The position numbers and the translations under genes are program-made. Positions 44,401-51,940 of a DNA stretch of 54,716 bases are shown piece after piece. A model generated the notes under the pieces. The model had not been told where the DNA came from. It was given only the letters and a program-made list of their open reading frames with translations, and did no database searches. Numbering within the stretch: position 1 is the stretch's first letter; the number at the start of each line of letters is the position of its first letter. This stretch comes from an uncultured Verrucomicrobiota bacterium (GTDB taxonomy: Bacteria > Verrucomicrobiota > Kiritimatiellia > RFP12 > UBA1067): contig CALYRV010000002.1 of the NCBI GenBank assembly GCA_945483525.1, forward strand, positions 1-54,716. The letters are read 5' to 3'.

Positions 44401-45254
44401 ACGATGCCGACGGGAAGCACCTTCAGAATCTGATGATGCTCAACGTCTGGACCATTCCGAATACTGGCACCAAGGGTTGGAACTATCTCAGCAAGATGAT
44501 CACCTTGCGTCCCAATTGCACGTCCGTCTCGGTGACGCCGGTCGCGCAAGGCGCGGAAGGTGCGTTCATCCGTTACGACAATGTCCAGCTGTCGCTCTAC
44601 AAGGGGTCTGATTATGTCGCGTTCGCCTCGTCTGAAAAGGCGAAGAGCTCGCCGATTCCGCTCCTCTGCTCGAACCAGGTGCGGGCGGAGAATGGCTATC
44701 AGTTCGACGAGAAGAACTGTGTTGGCGTCGCTTCCTTCACCTGGACGAAGGACGCGCTTGTCTTCGAGGCCAGTGTCGAGGATGACGTGTTCATGCCGAA
44801 GGGCGTCGTCACCGAGTCCGGCGAGGAGACGCTGAAGGGCGATTCGATCGCGCTCTGCATCTTCCCGCGGATGGGGCCGGACGGCACGCCCGAGAACGGG
44901 CAGCTCCGCTGGTATCTCTCGAAGGTGAATCCCGGTGGTTCTGGAACCTGCACGGTCTACCGTCCCAAGAAGTACTCGATGGGACTCAAGTCCGGACAGC
45001 TCTGCAAGGACTCTTCCCTCTATCAGGTTGACATCCGCACTCAACCTTCAACCTCAACCTCTAACCTGATCACCTATCGTCTTTCGATCCCGTGGAGTGA
45101 GATCCCTGGCGTCGCCCCGGGCAAGGGCGCGTCGTTCGGGTGCAATCTCGTCCTCGGTGATTCCGACGGTGACGAGAAGTTCGGGCGCTTCCTTTGGGGT
45201 GGCGGACTCAAGGACGACTCCGCTGACTGCGGCCTCGTGACGTTAATCAAGTGA
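41493..45254 (+). CDS. Exported clan GH-A-like glycoside hydrolase (paralogue 2)
   Basis: This 1,253-aa protein is collinear with the 35388 gene. It has a signal peptide (cleavage near ANAKI), N-terminal beta domains, and a barrel with LNEIVPG (Glu505) and ADNETAQG (Glu597). CBM-like (NGGFDGDTDGW) and CBM9/DOMON-like C-terminal domains follow. Differences include a proline run (PIPPPPP) between N-terminal domains. Residues ~1184-1192 (QPSTSTSN) are an extra piece absent from paralogue 1 and encoded by a CT-rich repeat (45040-45066). The two genes probably arose by tandem duplication and target related glycans. It has its own promoter with a near-leaderless start. Confidence 0.75.
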   Translation: MKSIQKLMAVAAVACATGVANAKITDTDWASIETPDVWDYNKDPNGFDVVVTLKEGAPIDGNWLQVHLHWMKINGYGGFSNWQPPKKKLEAGKPYKFHYKPKVEEGETHRYSFDAFLAPNANDKAKVKDQFIEIPIPPPPPYEARPDTVTFKKSYIWVEEDPKPTRVGDDVVLKVKYYLDPSDTWGPKPTKLVAMPLGPWIDNPDGVINKKRMHVSYGGGMFSKEVKVEPGEHEIEFKFKLGTAYRYNSCFFLCKFRSPDGKDWPWDWRGSGLTVVPKIDYFRMFTQSRGGLFYYGEVPTVALAWGDLASGGLVRGHAVVKDVLNNVVLEKDFDLNPAWRVQTITFPELRERGVFSVTMKVPKLCEDGSDFEDFCYFGTIPKFERVAGKSTPFCATNLSGLDMSKLAYDLGFSVVRHFTSWAGIEPAKGKWHLKGLDHRIESNHKAGLKAWIQLYGPPAWTLPPGMGKTGEFEPAPFNLDDWSNAIDTLAKRYTDKLYGFEFLNEIVPGHACEDPVKTYVDICRVGYETAKKNNPNYVCQLAGGLWPHTFRIDCLNAGVGQYVDILPVHYNNYEGIREAQKDLAVRGIKNVRVADNETAQGHTIWNYPPDMAFEKSLAQCRWVMTQWPDELCAGAEFITYFGGQTDACGNWSYALDATSPRPVAATLAVVQGKLAYAKPIDKFYLGGISCHLFEKDGRAIAFLAGTDADLTKGGKTKSEMRSKGVDFETKGLAKLPYKGDITVTDFQGNESVVKNGEVVTTEMPVIAEGADLDVLKLHASLFIGTGNSPTPLPQIVVDMAETMGLPVTVSNPYDKKVAFTVKADDPAWGTVAVETVELEPGAKKTFEVKFTAKKGEKIPAVNRLNCSIAANGMKIVKPFVLYVTDEASLGDLVRNGGFDGDTDGWKGEGKVVPTAVPGAPDNKCLQLNGVGNGYKHHTKRFDVPVPGGKYLYTAWVRGDGMGGGSNFDMYDADGKHLQNLMMLNVWTIPNTGTKGWNYLSKMITLRPNCTSVSVTPVAQGAEGAFIRYDNVQLSLYKGSDYVAFASSEKAKSSPIPLLCSNQVRAENGYQFDEKNCVGVASFTWTKDALVFEASVEDDVFMPKGVVTESGEETLKGDSIALCIFPRMGPDGTPENGQLRWYLSKVNPGGSGTCTVYRPKKYSMGLKSGQLCKDSSLYQVDIRTQPSTSTSNLITYRLSIPWSEIPGVAPGKGASFGCNLVLGDSDGDEKFGRFLWGGGLKDDSADCGLVTLIK
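45040..45066 (+). repeat. CT-rich repeat inserted in frame within GH-A paralogue 2
   Basis: CTCAACC/TTCAACC units; 21 nt (45040-45060) identical to the intergenic repeat at 31697-31717. Paralogue 1 lacks the corresponding codons. Confidence 0.7.
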
Positions 45255-45262
45255 TTTTATAA

Positions 45263-45291
45263 TTGACATCAGTCGGATTATCGGCAATAAT
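45263..45291 (+). promoter_or_regulatory. Promoter of beta-helix gene 1
   Basis: TTGACA at 45263-45268, 17-bp spacer, AATAAT at 45286-45291. Predicted start ~45298, ATG 45300. Confidence 0.75.
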
Positions 45292-45299
45292 ATGCGTTA

Positions 45300-47768
45300 A
45301 TGAATGCAGTTATACTGTTTTTGTTAACGATAGTCATCGGCTTCGGTGTTTTCGGTGCCGATGTCTATGTTGCAACCGGCGGAGTAGATGCTTCCGGACG
45401 CGGAACGCAGGCTTCGCCGTATAAGACGATCCGTTACGCGGTCAATCAGATTTCCTCTGGAAAGGTCTATGTCGCGCCGGGAACCTATGCAGAAGTCGCG
45501 ACGCTGAACGGCATCGTAGCGGGTGCGGGTTGCGTTCCGATCGAGAAGGCGGTTGAAGTCATCGGCTCATCAGGAAATCCCGCGGACGTAATCATCACTC
45601 ATGGCGCGTGGCCGGGTTCGGGACAGTCTCCTATCGTCAAGCTGGATAACGCAGGGGCGGCGATTCGGCACGTCACTGTCTATGACGGAACCTATCAGGA
45701 GGGTGGTAACGTCTATGTTACCGCCAACGGCGGAACCGTCGATCACTGCATTATCAGGAAGACCAGTAATGCGGCCTGGAATGCGAAGGGCACGTCGGCG
45801 TTGCTGCATGGCGGACGTATGACGAGGACCAAGGTCTGCGAAAATGAAGTGGCGAGCCCGAACGGACAGGTTTATGCCGACGGCAGCGCGTTGATCGACA
45901 ACTGTCTCCTTTGCGATCTTACCTGCGGGGCTAACTACGCGGCGCTTATCGAGGGAACCGCGAAGATGGTCAACTGCTCCATCGTCCGCAACACCAGTAC
46001 CACCGGGTCCGGCGTCAAGGTCAATACGAATACGGCCAAGGTAATCAATTGCCTGATCGCCGATAACGTCGCGATAACCGGAATCAGCGGTCCGGTGTGG
46101 TCCGGCTCCAATCCCGCGTCGTTCATAAACTGCGCCACGGATATCGCAATCGCCGGCTCGACCGGAAACGTCTACTGCCGTCCGTCATATCTGAATTTCG
46201 ATGCCGCTGATTTCCGTCAGTCCGTGATTTCGCGGTGTATCGATGCCGGAGCCGACGTTTCCTCGTACGGTATTGGGGATCTGGATCTGGAAGGCAGGCC
46301 GAGAATCGCCGGTACAATCGATATCGGCTGTTACGAAAATGACAAGACGACTGCTTCTCTCGGTTTCACCTTCGGTCTCGACCATGTTCAGTCTGTGCGT
46401 GATTACAGTTCGGAATGCATTTCGCAGACGATGCCGGCTACGCTTTCGTTGCATGCAGGACTCTGCGGCGGCTCTGGAGCGGTGACTTATCGCTGGACCC
46501 TGACCGATGCGAAGGGTGTTACGTACGTTCGCGAGTCGACGCAGCCGGACCTCGATTGGGATGTTCCCGCCTGCGGACGTTTCGACATCAAGCTTGAAGT
46601 CGCCGGTATGACTTCGTCGCGCAAGGAGTGCTTCCTGGTTTCGCCGCGGCTCATGTACGTCACCGCTGGCAGCACTCATCCGCTGGAGCCGTATGATACG
46701 CCGGAAACCGCGGCTACCAGTGTCGCTTCCGCTTACAAGGCGGCGGCGACCGGAGCGACCTTGTTCATCACGCCGAACGGCGACGGTGAACTTGTCCAAG
46801 GTGCTGAGTTTCACGTGTTGCGTGGTGTTTCGTTTGTCGGCTATACCGGCAATCCAGTCGATACCGTGCTTCGGAATTCCAACCCGATGTCCGACGGTTG
46901 CCGCATCATGATGTTGAACCATCCTCAGGCGCGTGTGTCGGGGTTGACGCTGATGGACGGATGCACCCGCGCCAACAACAGTCTCGGCGGTGATATCCGG
47001 ATCGACGGACACGGTGGAACGGTTTCTAATTGCGTTTTCCGCAACGGCAAGTCGCTGCATTTCTCGTCTCAGGGCGGAGCGCTCGGAATGTCGGGCGGAC
47101 TCGTCACCCACTGCGTCTTCACCGGGGCGTTTTCGACCAAACCTGCCTATAATGCGGATCCTTCAGACAAGGGCGTAGTGGTGCATATCGACGGCGCGAA
47201 CGCGAGGCTTGAGAACTCGCTTATCTATGATGCGGTCCCGACCCCGGTTGAAGACGGTGACTCTCACGGCCCCGTCGTGTCCGTGGTCAACGGACTTATC
47301 CGTAACTGTACGATCGTTCCGAATACTGCCTTGTTCAGTACTACGTCCAATGACGACAATTACAGGAAGTGGAATACCGACGGCGGCTGTGCGATCTGGT
47401 GCGGCAATAACGCCACGGTCGAGAACTGCGCCGTGGCGGGACTTAAGAACATCAACGGCGTCCTTACTCCCTTCGGCGGGACTTTGACCAGGTTCTTCAA
47501 TTGCGTGGCCGACGGCTCGCAGGCATTGGGGTTGGCCGTCGGCTGCAAGCATGCTACGGAATCTGAGATGTTCCTTGATTCAAGTGGCAGGGACTACCAT
47601 CCACGGGTTCTTGGCGCCTTGGTGAATTATGCGAAGCCAGTGCCTGAGTTCGTTGGCGGTCTTGATCTTTCCGGTTTTAAACGCGTGGTCAAGTTGCTTG
47701 ATGTCGGATGCTATGAATCCCAGTACGTTCCTGGATTGGTGATTACCGGCAAGCGTATCGACAATTAA
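45300..47768 (+). CDS. Exported right-handed beta-helix protein (822 aa)
   Basis: A signal peptide (about residues 1-20, VFGADVYV) leads into DVYVATGGVDASGRGTQASPYKTIRYAV, the typical opening of DUF1565/pectate-lyase-like parallel beta-helices. Repeated rungs of the NCxx(V/I)RN type follow in two blocks (about 60-350 and 460-800), separated by an Ig-like segment (AVTYRWTLTDAKGV). The C-terminus RVVKLLDVGCYESQ...ITGKRID matches the end of the next protein. Catalytic residues of polysaccharide lyases cannot be identified. The role is probably surface glycan binding or cleavage. The start is near-leaderless. Confidence 0.75.
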   Translation: MNAVILFLLTIVIGFGVFGADVYVATGGVDASGRGTQASPYKTIRYAVNQISSGKVYVAPGTYAEVATLNGIVAGAGCVPIEKAVEVIGSSGNPADVIITHGAWPGSGQSPIVKLDNAGAAIRHVTVYDGTYQEGGNVYVTANGGTVDHCIIRKTSNAAWNAKGTSALLHGGRMTRTKVCENEVASPNGQVYADGSALIDNCLLCDLTCGANYAALIEGTAKMVNCSIVRNTSTTGSGVKVNTNTAKVINCLIADNVAITGISGPVWSGSNPASFINCATDIAIAGSTGNVYCRPSYLNFDAADFRQSVISRCIDAGADVSSYGIGDLDLEGRPRIAGTIDIGCYENDKTTASLGFTFGLDHVQSVRDYSSECISQTMPATLSLHAGLCGGSGAVTYRWTLTDAKGVTYVRESTQPDLDWDVPACGRFDIKLEVAGMTSSRKECFLVSPRLMYVTAGSTHPLEPYDTPETAATSVASAYKAAATGATLFITPNGDGELVQGAEFHVLRGVSFVGYTGNPVDTVLRNSNPMSDGCRIMMLNHPQARVSGLTLMDGCTRANNSLGGDIRIDGHGGTVSNCVFRNGKSLHFSSQGGALGMSGGLVTHCVFTGAFSTKPAYNADPSDKGVVVHIDGANARLENSLIYDAVPTPVEDGDSHGPVVSVVNGLIRNCTIVPNTALFSTTSNDDNYRKWNTDGGCAIWCGNNATVENCAVAGLKNINGVLTPFGGTLTRFFNCVADGSQALGLAVGCKHATESEMFLDSSGRDYHPRVLGALVNYAKPVPEFVGGLDLSGFKRVVKLLDVGCYESQYVPGLVITGKRIDN

Positions 47769-47897
47769 TCGTCGACAGAGATGGCGGTTCTGGAACCTGC
47801 ACGGTCTACTTGAAAGACAGCGGCGGATAAACCGCCGCGTGAAAATTGGCGCTAGAAGTCCCGTCCGTTAATTTTCGCGTTTTCACCGCCACGAATA
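47769..47897 (+). other. Intergenic stretch with copied gene fragment and hairpins
   Basis: 47786-47809 repeats 24 nt of GH-A paralogue 2 (44937-44960). GAGATGGCGGT at 47779-47789 also matches the start of the glycosyltransferase gene at 51938-51948. A GCGGCGG/CCGCCGC hairpin (47820-47838) and a GAAAATT/AATTTTC inverted repeat follow. No gene is visible; the segment may be a recombination scar. Confidence 0.55.
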
Positions 47898-47906
47898 TGA
47901 TATAAT
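47898..47906 (+). promoter_or_regulatory. Extended -10 promoter of the 1,341-aa gene
   Basis: TGATATAAT ending 7 nt before ATG 47914, predicting a leaderless mRNA. Confidence 0.7.
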
Positions 47907-47913
47907 ACTTTAT

Positions 47914-50900
47914 ATGCGTATTAATATCGAAAAGGCGCGTGCGTTCTGCATGTTCGTAGGTGTTTTGTCGATTGCGATGACTGGGTTCGCGGTGGACATT
48001 GCCACGCCAGAGGCGTTTGTCGAGAATATGTCGGTGAATTCGTCCGGCAGTTTCAGGCTGACGGCGAATATTGACCTCGGTGGAGTGGCATTCCATTCCG
48101 TGCCCTTGTTCAACGGTACGCTTGACGGTGATGGCCATACGCTGTCCGGCCTCGGTGATCAACCGTTCTGTGATGTGTTGAGCGGCACTATCAGGAATCT
48201 TACGCTTGATTGCGGCGGAATCACCCGGTCGGGCACAGGTATCGGTGCGCTCGGTAACGAATGCATCGGCGGCAAGGTGATTGACGTCACGGTTCGTAAC
48301 GTCACCATCAAACACAAAACCTACAACCTGTCGCTCGGCAATGGAGCGTTTTTCGGTACCGTTTACGACGGATCTTCGTTCATTCGCTGCGTTGCCGATT
48401 CCACTTGCACAATCGGCTACAACATCTCACCAGACTCCCGCAACAACAGTGTCGGCGGTATCGCCGGAATGATCAAGTTCAAGTATGATGTAGTGGACGA
48501 TATTTCGTTTATTGACTGCGTGAACAAGGCGACGATCGCCAGCGTCGGCAACGCCAATCCGAACTGTGGTGCCGGCGGTATCGTCGGTCTCATCTCTGGC
48601 GGCCGGGGCTCGATCACTCATATCATTTTCCGCAACTGCGAGAACCGCGGTGTGTTCACGGCTTCTGGGAATTTCGGACATTTCGGTGGCATCGTCGGAT
48701 ATGCGGTCGGCGTCAGTGACAAGGCAAGGAGCTTTCTGATGCACTTTGACGGTTGCCGCAATAATTCCGATATTACGTTCACCCTGGAGTTTAGCGGCGT
48801 CGGAGGAATTGTCGGTTATTGTTCTGGGGCCGCGACGTTCACCATGGACGGCTGCGCGAACTACGGGAAGATCGGAGGCGACAGCGTGTCCTACGCCGGT
48901 GGATTGTGCGGCTATGTCGGGCAGTATATATCGGCCGTAGCCGGAATGGATGCCACGATTTTCAGGAACTGTGCGAACTACGGTGATGTCACCGGCACGA
49001 CCACCGTCGGCGGTATCGCCGGCTCCGCCGACACTAACATCGGTTGGAATACTGGCAAGTTCTACTTCCAGAACTGCGCGGTCTATGGCGCGGTGAGCAG
49101 CTCCGCCGGCATGGTCGGTCAGATCGTCGGTCTCGTGTCCACTCCGAAGTCCTGCGACCTTGACAACTGTTATTCGCCTGTCGGCACGCTTTGGAACAAG
49201 GGGACCAACCCCAATGCGAAAGACGCTACGGTTACTAACTGCAAGACGCCGTCCGATGTGTCCGCGCTGAACGAACTCAATGCGGTCGCTTCGGGGGCTG
49301 ATCTTTATGTGCCGTGGGTCGCTGGAGGCACGGATCCCGAGCTTTCGTTTTTCGCGGCCGGTTCGCGCAGTTCCTACCCGGTGGTCTTCCGTGATGTCTA
49401 CGGTTCGATGCTCAAGTGCGAGGAAGTCGTGTCCGGTGGCTCGGCTTCGGCTCCCGACGCTCCCGGGCGAGTCGGTTATGTCTTCGATTCCTGGGATAAG
49501 TCCTTCGATAATATTACGGCACCGCTTGTCGTTTATCCGGTTTATACAGCGGAGAAGCATGTGCTGACCTTTGATTCGCGAGGCGGAACGTTCATAGCGG
49601 CTATAACCAATTTCACCGGGGAGGCGATTAATTACGGCGATACGCCGGTGAAGGACGGCTTCGAGTTCAAGGGCTGGTCTCTTGACGGCGCGCTGGTGAA
49701 GACGATGCCGGCTGTGATGCCGAGCGCGGATCAGACGTATTACGCCGTCTGGTATCCGATCGGCGGCGGCGGCAGCATCCATCTGAAGATGAACCTGCTC
49801 CTCTGGGACCTGCATTCTCCGTCGCCGTTGACCGCGACGTCGGCGCATATCGTCGGGCTCCACGATCTGATCGCGACGAAGAATATTGACGTGTGCTCGT
49901 TCTTGTCCGCTCAAAACGGCTACACGAGCGTCTATTATCCCGAGGGGTGGTCGGGAGGTTCGAGTCCTTTCAACGGTTCGACAGATGGCAGTGCGCGTCG
50001 TATTGCTACATTGGATTCTGCGCTGCCGATGCTTTCCCCGTCGATGCAAGGTGCGTCTCATACGCCGGCTTCGAACAGCTCGACCGGGTATATGGTCTTT
50101 GAGAACGCCGATGGTGCGCAGATACTGCTGTTGAACTGCCACTTCGGCAGCGACAAGACGATTGCGGCTTATATCACCGCGCAGGCCAATCAGATCGCTT
50201 CGCTCAGAACCCAGTATCCCAGTGCGTTCTTCGTACTGACCGGCGAGTTCAAGAAGTTCGCGGCTGCTTCCGATTACGCCACGACCTACTCCTCCTCGCC
50301 GTCCAATGTCGCGGATGCGCTCGCGACGGCGACAGGGTTTCATAAGGTGCAGGCGGGAGATGATTTCTACTGGATCATGACCGAACTCGTTCCCACGAGG
50401 GAGTCCGTCGAGAAGATATCCGACTCATCGATTTCGTCTGACCCCGGTTATGTCGCCTCGATCGAATTCGGGACTTCCGCGCAATATACGGTCCGGTTCC
50501 TCGATTGGAATGACGCGGAACTTTCCGTGCAGCAGGTCTTCGAGGGAGAAGACGCGACTCCGCCGGCGAATCCCTATCGCGCCGGGTACACGTTCCTCGG
50601 CTGGGAGGGGGTCTGGACGGCGGTTACGCAGAATCAGGACGTGAAGGCGACTTACAAGGCAGGAGAGACCACCTATTACCGCGTTCGCTTCTATGACTAT
50701 GACGAAACGCTGCTTTCCGAGGCGCAGGTCGCGAGCGGCACTGCGGCGACTCCGCCGGCGAATCCCATCCGTGACGGCTACGATTTCGTCGGCTGGGACA
50801 AGCCGTACGATTACATCACCTCCGCGGTCGATATCCATGCGCAGTACGCCAAACATACGATTCCGACGGTTTACGTCTCTACCGACGGCGCCGATTCGCC

Positions 50901-51939
50901 TGGTCGCGGACAGATAGATCATCCGTTCAAGACAATTACTTACGCGATAAATTCGCTCGGTAGCACTGGTGGCGAGGTACGCGTATTTGCCGGTTTGTAT
51001 GGAACTACGTCTCCTATTATTATCTCCACCCCGGTCGTGGTTTCATCATATGGCGAAGGCGAGGTAATCGTCAGGATTACGCCGCAGGGTGGTTATAGCG
51101 TCGACAACCGTGTCTTTGAACTGGGGCACGCCCAGTCCGCGCTAGTAGGGATTTCGGCGGAAAACGGGCGGTGTGTCCTGGGTAGCGGCAACAACATCGG
51201 CGGGTGCGTGCTTATTTCTGCGGGCATGGTTTCTAATTGCGTTATTCGCAGTGGTGTCAGCGAACAGGCGAGCACGCCGCTTCCGTATGGCGGCGGTGTC
51301 GCGGTGTTCGGCGCTGAATCGCTGTTGACGCATTCAGTAGTTTCGAACTGCACGATGAAGTTTGACGCCAGCTGGGGAGCGGTCTGTGGTGGCGGCGTCT
51401 ATGTGAGCGGTGGAGGCATCGTTCAGAATACGATTGTGCGTGATTGCCGCGTATGGTCGAATTCCGCAACGCTAGAGATGATCGTCGGCGGCATTTTTGT
51501 CAATAACGGCATCGCGAGGAATTGCACAGTGATTGAATGTATCGGCAGTGCGACTGGCGGACTTTATGCGAACGCGGCTGGAATGATCGTCAATTGTGCG
51601 GCGATTGGTTGTCGTAAGATTCTTACTGGGGTCGACGAGGTTTCGCCCTGGAGCGGTACCGCCGCGTCGTTCTATAACTGTGCCGGTGACGCCGCCGTTC
51701 TTGAAGGAATGAATTCGTGCTTCGGAACGCTTACTGCAAACGACTTTGTTGATCTGGCGGGAGGCGACTACACGCCGGCGAAGTCCGGAACGCTGACGAA
51801 CAAGGGTAAGGCAATCCCAGCCTTCGCCAACACCTACGACTTCGTTGGTAACAAGCGCGTGGTCAAGGTGATTGATATCGGCGCCTTTGAATCGCAGTTC
51901 GTCCCTGGCTTTATAATCACCGGAAAGCGAATCGACTGA
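47914..51939 (+). CDS. Giant exported surface protein: GLUG-like, InlB-type and beta-helix repeats with a degenerate EEP-like domain
   Basis: This 1,341-aa protein has a signal peptide (to ~28). Gly-rich GGI(A/V)G repeats (about 75-430) resemble GLUG repeats. InlB B-type repeats are visible near 487-550, 550-615, 855-915 and 916-980 (e.g. YTVRFLDW...PYRAGYTFLGW, YYRVRFYDY...PIRDGYDFVGWD). Between them, residues ~625-845 resemble an endonuclease/exonuclease/phosphatase fold: LLNCHFGSD and FVLTGEFK stand where active members have NxH and GDFN, so activity is doubtful. A beta-helix (~985-1300) and the shared ITGKRID C-terminus close it. Likely a surface adhesin or glycan-binding protein. Confidence 0.7.
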   Translation: MRINIEKARAFCMFVGVLSIAMTGFAVDIATPEAFVENMSVNSSGSFRLTANIDLGGVAFHSVPLFNGTLDGDGHTLSGLGDQPFCDVLSGTIRNLTLDCGGITRSGTGIGALGNECIGGKVIDVTVRNVTIKHKTYNLSLGNGAFFGTVYDGSSFIRCVADSTCTIGYNISPDSRNNSVGGIAGMIKFKYDVVDDISFIDCVNKATIASVGNANPNCGAGGIVGLISGGRGSITHIIFRNCENRGVFTASGNFGHFGGIVGYAVGVSDKARSFLMHFDGCRNNSDITFTLEFSGVGGIVGYCSGAATFTMDGCANYGKIGGDSVSYAGGLCGYVGQYISAVAGMDATIFRNCANYGDVTGTTTVGGIAGSADTNIGWNTGKFYFQNCAVYGAVSSSAGMVGQIVGLVSTPKSCDLDNCYSPVGTLWNKGTNPNAKDATVTNCKTPSDVSALNELNAVASGADLYVPWVAGGTDPELSFFAAGSRSSYPVVFRDVYGSMLKCEEVVSGGSASAPDAPGRVGYVFDSWDKSFDNITAPLVVYPVYTAEKHVLTFDSRGGTFIAAITNFTGEAINYGDTPVKDGFEFKGWSLDGALVKTMPAVMPSADQTYYAVWYPIGGGGSIHLKMNLLLWDLHSPSPLTATSAHIVGLHDLIATKNIDVCSFLSAQNGYTSVYYPEGWSGGSSPFNGSTDGSARRIATLDSALPMLSPSMQGASHTPASNSSTGYMVFENADGAQILLLNCHFGSDKTIAAYITAQANQIASLRTQYPSAFFVLTGEFKKFAAASDYATTYSSSPSNVADALATATGFHKVQAGDDFYWIMTELVPTRESVEKISDSSISSDPGYVASIEFGTSAQYTVRFLDWNDAELSVQQVFEGEDATPPANPYRAGYTFLGWEGVWTAVTQNQDVKATYKAGETTYYRVRFYDYDETLLSEAQVASGTAATPPANPIRDGYDFVGWDKPYDYITSAVDIHAQYAKHTIPTVYVSTDGADSPGRGQIDHPFKTITYAINSLGSTGGEVRVFAGLYGTTSPIIISTPVVVSSYGEGEVIVRITPQGGYSVDNRVFELGHAQSALVGISAENGRCVLGSGNNIGGCVLISAGMVSNCVIRSGVSEQASTPLPYGGGVAVFGAESLLTHSVVSNCTMKFDASWGAVCGGGVYVSGGGIVQNTIVRDCRVWSNSATLEMIVGGIFVNNGIARNCTVIECIGSATGGLYANAAGMIVNCAAIGCRKILTGVDEVSPWSGTAASFYNCAGDAAVLEGMNSCFGTLTANDFVDLAGGDYTPAKSGTLTNKGKAIPAFANTYDFVGNKRVVKVIDIGAFESQFVPGFIITGKRID

Positions 51940-51940
51940 G

